Shown one piece after another: positions 6,317 through 12,126 of a stretch of DNA of 12,126 nt. Location of the stretch: positions 1-12,126 of the forward strand of contig UQLW01000057.1 of the NCBI GenBank assembly GCA_900542005.1, read 5' to 3'. The position numbers and the translations under genes are program-made. A model generated the notes under the pieces. That model saw nothing but the letters and a program-made list of their open reading frames with translations. It did no database searches and was not told the origin of the DNA. Position 1 is the stretch's first letter, and each line of letters opens with the position of its first letter. This stretch comes from an uncultured Eubacteriales bacterium (GTDB taxonomy: Bacteria; Bacillota; Clostridia; Christensenellales; UMGS416).

Positions 6317-7035
6317 ATCTGCCCCTCCATCCCCTGCTTTTCCCCGGCCCGCCTGAGCCATGCGTGCAGCGTTTCACCCATCCATTCTTCCGCCGCCGGG
6401 TCCCGGAGCATTTTCTTCATCTGCCAGGCCAGGAGCCTGGGTTCCGCTCCAGCCTCCAGCACCCGGGGCAGCGAAATTCCCGTCCCCACATGGGCCTCCT
6501 CCGGGAAGGCGCGCTTCATCGCCGTGCCATGCAGGGACAGGCGGAGCCGCACATGCTCACCATCCACTTCCGCCGCCAGCAGCAGGGGCGTGCTGTGGGG
6601 CTTTTTCACCTGCGCCCACTGATCCTGCCGCAGCTGCTCCGGTCGAAGCCCCGCCCGGGCCATGCCCGCCAGAAAGCCCGCCGCTGAAGGCACCGGGAAC
6701 CCGGCCTCAAAGGCCGCGTAATGGCAATTCAGCCCCTCGGGCTTGGGGAGCCGTTCCAGGAGCTCCCGCCCCAGGAGCCTTTCATAGCATCCATAGAGCT
6801 CCGGCAGGAAATCCTCCGTTCCCGGAACCATCACGCTATCCAGAAAGTCAATGGGGCCAAAGGCCGCATAGTCGATATGATAGGCATGAAAGGCCCTCAC
6901 CGGCGACGGCGGCGCAAAAAAAGCCTTGTTATCCTGATTGATCTTTCTTTCTGCATCCAGCCCCAGGCGGCTGCATACCGCCTCGTAGAGCGATCTGTCC
7001 AGGTAATGCAGCACATGCAGCTCACGAATCATCAC
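6313..7035 (-). CDS. Unrecognised 240-residue protein coupled to the URO-D-like gene
   Basis: I do not recognise this protein. It has 240 residues, no signal peptide, no membrane segment and no nucleotide-binding loop. Notable stretches are a His/Tyr/Phe-rich part at about 45-67 (VRAFHAYHIDYAAFGPIDFL), LNCHYAAFEAGFPVPSAAGF at about 102-121, and an Arg/Leu-rich helical C-terminus with LLAWQMKKMLRD and ETLHAWLRRAGEKQG. It appears to be a real gene: GGAGG lies 9 nt before a GTG start at 7035 (ATG follows immediately at 7032 as an alternative), base use matches its neighbours, and its TGA overlaps the next ATG in the 4-nt ATGA typical of translational coupling. It therefore probably acts with the URO-D-like protein in the same pathway, perhaps as partner subunit or accessory enzyme. 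It is first in the operon and divergent from the GH95 gene. Confidence 0.78.
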   Translation of the reverse strand: MMIRELHVLHYLDRSLYEAVCSRLGLDAERKINQDNKAFFAPPSPVRAFHAYHIDYAAFGPIDFLDSVMVPGTEDFLPELYGCYERLLGRELLERLPKPEGLNCHYAAFEAGFPVPSAAGFLAGMARAGLRPEQLRQDQWAQVKKPHSTPLLLAAEVDGEHVRLRLSLHGTAMKRAFPEEAHVGTGISLPRVLEAGAEPRLLAWQMKKMLRDPAAEEWMGETLHAWLRRAGEKQGMEGQI

Positions 7036-7065
7036 CCTTCCCCCCCTCCGCTATCCTGTCTACTC

Positions 7066-7089
7066 AGTTTATCATGGATGCCCGGCCCC
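7066..7089 (-). promoter_or_regulatory. Candidate promoter of the minus-strand three-gene cluster
   Basis: On the minus strand TGA-TAAACT (7074-7066) is an extended -10 with a 4 of 6 hexamer. TGTACG, 17 nt upstream (near 7089-7094), is a poor -35 (3 of 6). Transcription would start near 7059, 24 nt before the GTG start. The site is weak, but no better one is visible in the intergenic region. Confidence 0.35.
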
Positions 7090-7125
7090 GTACAGCGTCC
7101 AAGGCTTCTCTTTTTCTGGAGGTTC

Positions 7126-7134
7126 TGATAGAAT
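7126..7134 (+). promoter_or_regulatory. Extended -10 promoter of the GH95 gene
   Basis: TGA-TAGAAT is a TGn-extended -10 with 5 of 6 matches. The -35 region (TTCTCT at 7106-7111, 17-nt spacer) is weak. Transcription would start near 7141, leaving a leader of about 24 nt that carries AAGGGGGG. Its mirror-like counterpart TGATAAACT on the other strand, about 55 nt away, suggests coordinated divergent expression. Confidence 0.55.
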
Positions 7135-7164
7135 AAACCTACCAGGATCAAAGGGGGGATGCAC

Positions 7165-9369
7165 ATGGAGGATAAGCTTTGGTATACCCACAGCACGGAG
7201 CAATTCATGGAGGGGCTCCCACTGGGCAACGGACGTTTGGCGGCGATGGTTCTGGGCCGCCCCGAGCGGCTGCGCCTGGCGCTGAACCATGAATGGCTAT
7301 GGCGCGGCGAGCATCGCCGCCGCCAGGCCCCGGAGTCGGTGGACTATCTGCCCCAGGTGCGGGATGCGCTGCTGGCCGGCGACTATGCCCGCGGAACCGA
7401 GCTGGCTAACCGCTACTTTGCCGGCGATGGCGGCATATCCGGCCGTCCCAGCCGGGTCGATCCCTATCAGCCGGCCGGCGATCTATGGCTGGAGCTGGAA
7501 AATCCCGGGGTTATCGCCGGCTACCGCCGCGAATTATCCCTCAGCCGCGGCGTTGCCTCCATCCGCTTTTCCGCTGCCTGCGGGTGGGTCCAGCAAAGGC
7601 TATGCATCAGCGCTGCCGATGGCTGCGGCGTGCTTTGGGTGCGCTGCCAGCGGCCTGCCGGGTTTTCCCTCCGCCTTACCCGGAAGGAGGATCCCCTCTG
7701 CGCCCTCGAATTTCCCGCAAACCCCGAGGAGGTGGCCATGGCCGGCCGCCTGGCCGGGGATGTGGGCTTTGAGGTATCCGTAAAGGTGGAGACGGACGGC
7801 ACAGCCGCGTTTCTGCCGGGAAGCTGCCGCATTGCAGGCGCCACGGAGCTTTTAGCCCTCTTTCAGGTGGGGACCGGGGCCGAGGGACATCCGCCCCGCG
7901 CAGAGATGGCCTTCCCGCCGCGGCCCTGGTCATGGGACAGGCTTTGCGCCCGTCATGAGCGCCGGTTCGCCGGGCTGCTGGGGCCTGCCGAGCTCTCCCT
8001 TCACCTGCCGGAGAGCCCCCTGCCGACCGACCAGCGGGTCGCTGCCTTTCGGGATGGCCAGGATCCGCTGCTGCCCTTGACCTATTTTCACTACGGCCGG
8101 TATCTGCTGGCCAGCGGCTCCTCCGGCGCTCTGCCGCTCAACCTGCAGGGGAAATGGAATGAGGATCTGGATCCTCCCTGGCAGTGCGACTATCACATGG
8201 ACGTCAACCTGCAGATGTGCTATTGGTGCGCCGATATGCTGGGGATGGACCGGGCTTACGCGCCCTTTTTCGCCCTGGCGGAGCGGTTTGTGCCCCATGG
8301 CCGCGAGGCTGCCCGGCGACTGTACGGCTGCCGCGGCGTCTATTTTGCCCTTCAGACCGATCCCTGGGGCCCCATGACGCCGGAATCCTGCGGCTGGGCC
8401 GTATGGACCGGCGCGGCCCCCTGGATGGCGCAGCATTTCTTCCGCCACTATCAGTATACCGGCGATGAAGATTTCCTGCGGAATCACGCCTATCCTTTTT
8501 TGAAGGAGGTTGTGGCTTTTTACGAGGATTACTTCATCAAGCGGGGCCAGCAGCTCGCCATCGTGCCCTCCCAGTCGCCGGAAAACCGCTTTGTTGGTTC
8601 CGGCGGCCAATATCCTGTATCCATCTGCGTCAACAGCGCCATGGATCTCCAGCTGGCGCAGGAGGTCTTTTCACACGCTGTCCAGGCCGCGCATATCCTG
8701 GAGGTTGACGCGGCCGAGGCCGCCCGTTGGGAGGCTGAGCGCAGGATGCTGCCGCCCCAGAAGGTGGGTTCCCAGGGGCAGCTTCTGGAATGGGAGCAGG
8801 AATTCACGGAGGTCGAACCCGGCCACCGCCACTTCTCCCATCTCTATGGGCTTTATCCTGGAGAGCTGTTCCCGCCGGACAGCGCCCTGGGCAGGGCCTG
8901 CGAGCGCGCCCTGGAGCTGCGGCTGTCCCATGGCGGGGGCCATACCGGGTGGAGCCGCAGCTGGACCGCCTGCCTGATGGCCCGCCTTGGCCGGGCGCAG
9001 GATGCCTGGAGCCATCTTACCGCCCTGATTGCCGACTTTGCCACCAGCTCCCTGCTGGACCTGCACCCGCCCCGCATCTTCCAAATCGACGGGAACATGG
9101 GCGGGACAGCCGCCGTCTGCGAAATGCTCCTGCGCACCCAGGGCGACGATCTTTACCTGCTCCCTGCCCTGCCCGAAGCGTGGCCGGACGGAGAGGCGCG
9201 CCGGTTCCGGGGGCATGGCGGGCTTTCCGTCAGCTTCTCTTGGCGGCGGGGGCAGCTGGCGGAGGTCACAGTGCTTTCCCCCCATCCCCGCAGCCTGCGG
9301 CTTCATTTCCAGGGCCGCTGTCAGCAGCTGGAGGTATCGCCCCGGCAGCCTGCCTGCTGGAAGCCATAA
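7165..9369 (+). CDS. GH95 alpha-L-fucosidase-like glycoside hydrolase
   Basis: This 734-residue protein is a full-length GH95 enzyme; the family removes alpha-1,2-linked L-fucose (some members act on L-galactose) by inversion. Family landmarks: LWYTHSTEQFMEGLPLGNGRLAAMV at the N-terminus of the beta domain (two overlapping parts), YQPAGDLWLEL near 108-118, GKWNEDLDPPW at 329-339, VNLQM at 347-351, PSQSPEN at 468-474 (Glu473 at the usual acid position), HRHFSHLYGLYPGE at 554-567, GGGHTGWSRSW near 591-601 and FQIDGNMGG at 639-647 (Asp642). The usual N-x-N pair of the water-activating site reads D346-V-N348. ATG 7165 is chosen over ATG 7159 because AAGGGGGG abuts 7159 but lies 6 nt before 7165. 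There is no signal peptide, so it probably acts on imported oligosaccharides. It has its own promoter and terminator. Fucose specificity is probable but not certain. Confidence 0.9.
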   Translation: MEDKLWYTHSTEQFMEGLPLGNGRLAAMVLGRPERLRLALNHEWLWRGEHRRRQAPESVDYLPQVRDALLAGDYARGTELANRYFAGDGGISGRPSRVDPYQPAGDLWLELENPGVIAGYRRELSLSRGVASIRFSAACGWVQQRLCISAADGCGVLWVRCQRPAGFSLRLTRKEDPLCALEFPANPEEVAMAGRLAGDVGFEVSVKVETDGTAAFLPGSCRIAGATELLALFQVGTGAEGHPPRAEMAFPPRPWSWDRLCARHERRFAGLLGPAELSLHLPESPLPTDQRVAAFRDGQDPLLPLTYFHYGRYLLASGSSGALPLNLQGKWNEDLDPPWQCDYHMDVNLQMCYWCADMLGMDRAYAPFFALAERFVPHGREAARRLYGCRGVYFALQTDPWGPMTPESCGWAVWTGAAPWMAQHFFRHYQYTGDEDFLRNHAYPFLKEVVAFYEDYFIKRGQQLAIVPSQSPENRFVGSGGQYPVSICVNSAMDLQLAQEVFSHAVQAAHILEVDAAEAARWEAERRMLPPQKVGSQGQLLEWEQEFTEVEPGHRHFSHLYGLYPGELFPPDSALGRACERALELRLSHGGGHTGWSRSWTACLMARLGRAQDAWSHLTALIADFATSSLLDLHPPRIFQIDGNMGGTAAVCEMLLRTQGDDLYLLPALPEAWPDGEARRFRGHGGLSVSFSWRRGQLAEVTVLSPHPRSLRLHFQGRCQQLEVSPRQPACWKP

Positions 9370-9372
9370 TTC

Positions 9373-9408
9373 AATCGCCCCGGCCGCCAAAGGCCGGGGC
9401 GATTTCTT
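9373..9408 (+). terminator. Rho-independent terminator after GH95
   Basis: A perfect 13-bp G+C-rich stem (9373-9385 with 9392-9404, loop GCCAAA) runs into TTTCTT, beginning 4 nt after the GH95 stop. The minus side has no clear T-run, so it serves mainly GH95. Confidence 0.93.
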
Positions 9409-9425
9409 GCATATTCCGGGGGGTA

Positions 9426-10361
9426 TCACTTACCCTCCGCGCTTTCAAAAAAGCTCACGGTATCCTCCACCAGGGCAACAAGATCGCGGTCGCGCCGGGG
9501 CGCGTCAACCGGTACGCCCAATAGCTGCAGTGGATTCATCATATCCCGCAGCCGGGACATGCGCCGCCAGTCAGGCGGAAGGGCAGGGCCTCCCGCCGCC
9601 TGATAGGCCTTGTCGAAAACGGATTCATCTTCCGCGGTAAACATCCCGCGATATCGGAAAAACTGGCCGATATCTGCGAGAATATGACCAACCCGAGCCG
9701 CTTCCCAATCCGCCACATAGAGGCGCCGGCGATCATCCACAATCATATTGGCAGGCCGGAAATCGCCATGGATCAGGCCCTGCAACGCATCAATCTGCTT
9801 CAGCATCCCGCTATGTTGGTCCACCACGGCCCGAACCCGGTTCGCCAACGAATCTCCCAGCCTCGCCTTTGTCCTGGGGTTTCTCAAAAAGAGCGGCGTC
9901 CATTGCCCAATAGGGGGAACCGGCTCCGCTGCCATACCCTCCGGCGGCGGCATCCGATGAATGACGGCGGCGCAGGCTGCCGCTTGGCGGATCAGCGCGC
10001 GGGGGATGCGCCCCTGGCGCTGCATAGCCAGCAGGCTGACCGAGGGAATCCATTCATAGATCAGCGCCGGGCGGTTCCCCGGCCCCTCCAGGCAGGCCAT
10101 AAGCCTTGGCGCAATGCCGCTTTCCGCCAGCGCGCTTTGAACAGCCTTCTCCGTCCGCCAGTAGATCGTACCCGGCGGGCACAGGCGCAGAAGATACTCG
10201 CCCCGTTCTGTCGTCACATGAAAGTTGCTGTTGCGGCATCCCACCGCTATGGGCATAAGCTCCGCCCTTTGGATCCCATTGTCCCATCGCCTCATCAGCG
10301 CCAGGGCTTCTTCCTCTGCCAGCGGATACAGCGGAAGGCTGCGCTCCCATTGCTCATCCAT
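9426..10361 (-). CDS. APH-family small-molecule kinase (phosphotransferase)
   Basis: This 311-residue protein belongs to the aminoglycoside phosphotransferase/choline kinase fold. IAVGCRNSNFHVTTERGEYLLRL at 38-60 (two beta strands) resembles the nucleotide loop and Lys-bearing strand, ALIYEWIPS at 99-107 the hinge, LIHGDFRPANM at 196-206 the Brenner motif with catalytic Asp200 and Asn205, and YVADWEAA at 215-222 the metal-binding Asp218. The position usually held by the ATP-anchoring Lys reads as Arg here (LLRL). Such proteins phosphorylate hydroxyls of sugars, amino alcohols or antibiotics; the genomic context gives no evidence for drug resistance, so a metabolic substrate is as likely. ATG 10361 is preferred because GGAGG sits 9 nt upstream; an open frame extends to 10457 without a ribosome site. 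It follows a ~200-nt leader with its own promoter. Confidence 0.83.
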   Translation of the reverse strand: MDEQWERSLPLYPLAEEEALALMRRWDNGIQRAELMPIAVGCRNSNFHVTTERGEYLLRLCPPGTIYWRTEKAVQSALAESGIAPRLMACLEGPGNRPALIYEWIPSVSLLAMQRQGRIPRALIRQAAACAAVIHRMPPPEGMAAEPVPPIGQWTPLFLRNPRTKARLGDSLANRVRAVVDQHSGMLKQIDALQGLIHGDFRPANMIVDDRRRLYVADWEAARVGHILADIGQFFRYRGMFTAEDESVFDKAYQAAGGPALPPDWRRMSRLRDMMNPLQLLGVPVDAPRRDRDLVALVEDTVSFFESAEGK

Positions 10362-10563
10362 CTTTGTCCCTCCACACGCCGCCCATATCCCATATGGGCC
10401 ATTTGCGCATTTTTCTATCCGCCCCGTTATGTTTGGCGACCGGCATGCCGTCCGCATACCGCCAGTAGGTGGTTTGGGGCTTCCTCCATTGGGCTATCCC
10501 TTCCCCCACAATCCTGTGCGTTCCTATATCCGGCGATATCCGCTGCCCGAATAGTGCTGTCAT
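10354..10563 (-). CDS. Possible 69-codon leader ORF before the kinase gene (doubtful)
   Basis: An open frame of 69 codons on the minus strand ends 8 nt inside the kinase gene, an arrangement typical of coupling, and is rich in Trp, Arg and Lys. Against it: there is no ribosome site before its ATG, and that ATG overlaps the predicted -10 TACAAT, so the transcript would start inside the ORF. Codons such as ATA (four) and AGG/AGA are unusually frequent, and third-position G+C is only about 65%. It may start later or be non-coding leader RNA. Confidence 0.25.
   Translation of the reverse strand: MTALFGQRISPDIGTHRIVGEGIAQWRKPQTTYWRYADGMPVAKHNGADRKMRKWPIWDMGGVWRDKDG
10381..10399 (-). repeat. Perfect hairpin just upstream of the kinase ribosome site
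   Basis: GCCCATAT (10381-10388) and ATATGGGC (10392-10399) pair perfectly around a 3-nt loop, 19 nt before the kinase start codon. A second palindrome, CGGCATGCCG at 10441-10450, with imperfect flanking symmetry to 10436-10455, lies further up the same leader. There is no U-tract, so these are not terminators; they could mask or expose the ribosome site or be operators. Confidence 0.45.
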
Positions 10564-10591
10564 TGTATCACAGCCGCCCGCAGGTCAACAA
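10562..10591 (-). promoter_or_regulatory. Candidate promoter of the kinase gene
   Basis: On the minus strand TGA-TACAAT (10570-10562) is an extended -10, 5 of 6. Upstream lie TTGTTG (10591-10586, 18-nt spacer) and an overlapping TTGACC (10588-10583, 15-nt spacer). Transcription would start near 10555, giving a leader of about 195 nt before the kinase ATG, unusually long for this window. Nothing else is recognised in 10592-10678. Confidence 0.5.
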
Positions 10592-10678
10592 GCCAGTAGG
10601 GCCCACTCCATTGAACGCGCGGGTTATCGTCGCCAGGATAAAACCGCCTTTGTGCAGCGGCGCTAGCCGGGACATGAG

Positions 10679-10712
10679 AAAAACGGCTTCAGATTGCCCC
10701 GAAGTCGTTTTT
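10679..10712 (-). terminator. Terminator of the S41 protease gene
   Basis: The arms 10679-10690 and 10701-10712 pair over 12 bp with one G-U wobble and a 10-nt loop. Read on the minus strand the hairpin ends in TTTTTCTC, 5 nt after the protease stop codon. A TTTTT also lies on the + side. Confidence 0.85.
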
Positions 10713-10717
10713 CCTCC

Positions 10718-11917
10718 CTATTGCAGCTGACCGGCCAGATGCTCCAGCGCCGCCTCAAGCTGGTTATCCTTCTCCGTACCCATCAGGATCGGATTAGCCG
10801 CCAGCTCCTCGCTGGGCTCCAGCTCAATGTCCGGCGTACAGCCCACATCCTGGATGCTGCGCTCCTTGGGCGTCAGGTAGCGGTCGGTGGTCAGCTTCAT
10901 GACCGATTCGCCGTCCGACATGGGGATGAAGCTCTGCACGACGCCTTTCCCGTAGGTGGTGGTGCCGATGAAGGTCCCTACCTCATAATCCTGGATGCCG
11001 CCGATCAGCAGCTCCGAAGCGGATGCGCTGTATTCGTTAGCCAGCACCACCAGGGGGATGTTCAAGCAGGAGCTGTCCGAATAGTCCACCTGCCGGTTTC
11101 CCTGGCGGTTCTCCCGGATGATGATGGGCCCCGAGGGAAAGAGCGCGTCGGCAATGGAGCAGACGATATCCTTATCCCCGCCCGGGTTATAGCGCAGATC
11201 CAGCACCAGGCCTTTGGCCCCCTGTTTTACCAGCTCCTTGGTCTGGCTCATGAACTGGTCTGCCGCGCTTCCAGCAAATTCTGTGATGCGGATATAACCC
11301 ACGGTATCGCTCACCATCTTGGAGGTCACCCGGTCCTCCACAACAGCCCTTCGCGTCATGGTCATCTGCTGGGCTGTGCCATCGCTGTGCAGCACTTCCA
11401 CCGTCACATCCGAATCTTCCTCGCCCTTGACCCGGTCGCTCAGCTCGTCGATATCCAGCCCCGTCACGTCCTCGCCATCCACCGAGGTAATGACGTCCCC
11501 GGGCACGATGCCCGCCTCTGCCGCCGGGGAGTGAGCGATGACATGGGTAATTACAATCCCGCCGGTTTCTGTGTTCTGCTGCACCGTTACGCCGATGCCC
11601 ACATAGTTGCCGGTCTGCTCCTGGGTATAGGCGGCATATTCCTCCGCCGTAAAGTATTGGGCGTATTTATCGCCCGACCCGGCCACCATGCCGTGCGCGG
11701 CGCCCAGCAGCAGGTCTTCCTCATCAGGCGTCTCCAGGCCATAGCTGGCGAACATCCCTTTAATCCGGTCCAGCAGCGAATAGTCGCTTTCACCCACCAC
11801 GACCCGCTGGCTTTCCATATAGCCCAGGGCCCAGTTCAGCGTCACCCCTACCGTTAAAATACATACCACCACCGCGACGCATACCGTCACGATGATAGCC
11901 GTTTTCTTCTTTACCAT
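10718..11917 (-). CDS. Membrane-anchored S41 PDZ protease (CtpA/CtpB-type)
   Basis: This 399-residue protein is a carboxy-terminal processing protease, which cleaves unstructured tails outside the cytoplasmic membrane. After MVKKK a hydrophobic segment at about 6-32 forms an N-terminal membrane anchor. Residues 45-100 are the helical N-terminal cap. A PDZ domain spans about 101-190, with NYVGIGVTV and SPAAEAGIVPGDVI. The S41 core follows: GYIRITEF at 207-214, GLVLDLRYNPGG at 236-247, ANEYSASASE at 293-302 and YGKGVVQ at 322-328. The Ser-Lys dyad is probably Ser299 and Lys324, 25 residues apart as in known family members, with Gln328 nearby. All key residues are present. ATG 11917 is chosen because GAGG lies 9 nt upstream and the Lys-rich start precedes the anchor. 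It is a single-gene unit with clear promoter and terminator. A role in envelope quality control or sporulation signalling is possible. Confidence 0.93.
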   Translation of the reverse strand: MVKKKTAIIVTVCVAVVVCILTVGVTLNWALGYMESQRVVVGESDYSLLDRIKGMFASYGLETPDEEDLLLGAAHGMVAGSGDKYAQYFTAEEYAAYTQEQTGNYVGIGVTVQQNTETGGIVITHVIAHSPAAEAGIVPGDVITSVDGEDVTGLDIDELSDRVKGEEDSDVTVEVLHSDGTAQQMTMTRRAVVEDRVTSKMVSDTVGYIRITEFAGSAADQFMSQTKELVKQGAKGLVLDLRYNPGGDKDIVCSIADALFPSGPIIIRENRQGNRQVDYSDSSCLNIPLVVLANEYSASASELLIGGIQDYEVGTFIGTTTYGKGVVQSFIPMSDGESVMKLTTDRYLTPKERSIQDVGCTPDIELEPSEELAANPILMGTEKDNQLEAALEHLAGQLQ

Positions 11918-11951
11918 GGGCGAGAACCTCACTTTCCATCCAATCTCCCCC

Positions 11952-11980
11952 ATTATATACCTAAAACCCGGCTTTGAAAA
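11952..11980 (-). promoter_or_regulatory. Sigma-A promoter of the S41 protease gene
   Basis: On the minus strand TTTTCA (11980-11975, 4 of 6) is 17 nt from a perfect TATAAT (11957-11952). The predicted start near 11945 gives a 28-nt leader with the ribosome site. Confidence 0.75.
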
Positions 11981-12005
11981 GGGCACGAGCCCCACGGCGG
12001 CCGCA

Positions 12006-12044
12006 AAAGGCGCCCTGGCCGATTTATGCGGCCAGGGCGCCTTT
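12006..12044 (-). terminator. Strong terminator of the partial gene at the right edge
   Basis: A perfect 16-bp stem (12006-12021 with 12029-12044) with 7-nt loop ATTTATG. On the minus strand it ends in TTTT, 24 nt after the stop at 12068. It separates the partial gene from the protease promoter. The + side also ends in TTT. Confidence 0.9.
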
Positions 12045-12067
12045 GCTGCTTTGAGGTTTTCCCCTCT

Positions 12068-12126
12068 TTATCGGTACAGCATCCGGATGTGCCCGCCAAT
12101 GAAGCACGCTGCACCCAACACCACGG
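12068..12126 (-). CDS. 3' end of a gene with a membrane-like C-terminus (partial)
   Basis: Only 18 codons and a stop are in the window, read on the minus strand: VVLGAACFIGGHIRMLYR then TAA at 12070-12068. The hydrophobic run followed by Arg/His/Tyr looks like the end of a last transmembrane helix with a short cytoplasmic tail. The frame is supported by the stop lying 24 nt before a strong minus-strand terminator. In Clostridia, Ctp proteases often follow cell-division or envelope membrane genes such as ftsX, but this fragment is too short to name. Confidence 0.5.
   Translation of the reverse strand, partial: VVLGAACFIGGHIRMLYR

Noticed and set aside
5591..6622. A 343-codon plus-strand frame, and a similar 193-codon frame at 6360-6941
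   Set aside because: Both are opposite the coupled URO-D-like and unknown genes and give low-complexity Pro/His/Arg-rich translations.
8671..9429. Minus-strand frames of 252 and 226 codons within GH95
   Set aside because: They are opposite a clear GH95 gene; one crosses the GH95 terminator. No motifs or ribosome sites.
9426..10361. Aminoglycoside resistance gene
   Set aside because: The fold is APH-like, but the family is broad, no resistance genes or mobile elements are nearby, and no subclass motif points to an antibiotic.
10621..10650. GGTTATC...GATAAAACC inverted repeat between S41 terminator and kinase promoter
   Set aside because: The arms match only with gaps and it lies upstream of any plausible control position, so chance is a sufficient explanation.
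10694..11857. A 387-codon open frame on the plus strand
   Set aside because: It is the antisense of the S41 protease gene, whose catalytic and PDZ motifs are unambiguous. It begins within the terminator hairpin and has no ribosome site.
1..12126. CRISPR array, tRNA, rRNA, transposase or phage/defence genes
   Set aside because: No regularly spaced repeats, tRNA-like cloverleaf, rRNA signature or mobile-element protein was seen on either strand.

Overview
The window looks like chromosomal DNA from a G+C-rich Bacillota (Clostridia-type) bacterium, probably gut-associated. The signs are strong GGAGG-type ribosome binding sites, sigma-A-like promoters (often with an extended TGn -10), many hairpin terminators, a CtpA/CtpB-type S41 protease and an XRE-TPR regulator. 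No marker gene allows a finer assignment. Coding density is high and most genes are clearly G+C-rich; the GNAT gene at 2677-3279 is the AT-richer exception.

Layout, left to right: (i) the 3' end of a GH20 beta-N-acetylhexosaminidase gene (+), converging on a PHP/HisK-type phosphatase gene (-) across a shared bidirectional terminator; (ii) divergent from the phosphatase gene, an XRE regulator (+) followed by a GNAT acetyltransferase (+); (iii) a minus-strand cluster read right to left: an unrecognised 240-residue protein, a URO-D/MtaA-like protein overlapping it by ATGA, and a DUF4838 glycosidase-like protein that also has its own promoter; (iv) divergent from that cluster, a GH95 alpha-L-fucosidase-like gene (+); (v) an APH-family kinase (-) behind a ~200-nt leader, then a membrane-anchored S41 PDZ protease (-); (vi) the last 18 codons of a minus-strand gene with a membrane-like C-terminus at the right edge.

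The GH20 fragment, DUF4838 protein and GH95 protein suggest a glycan-dismantling locus. The GH95 and DUF4838 proteins lack signal peptides, so imported oligosaccharides (for example fucosylated or N-acetylhexosamine-containing host glycans) are the likeliest substrates; this is inference. The least explained part is 3443-7035, where an unknown protein is translationally coupled to a URO-D-fold protein beside a putative glycosidase. I found no CRISPR array, transposase, phage gene, tRNA or rRNA. I do not see a clear new defence or mobile system; the best novelty candidates are that three-gene cluster, the GH95 active-site variant and the leader of the kinase gene.
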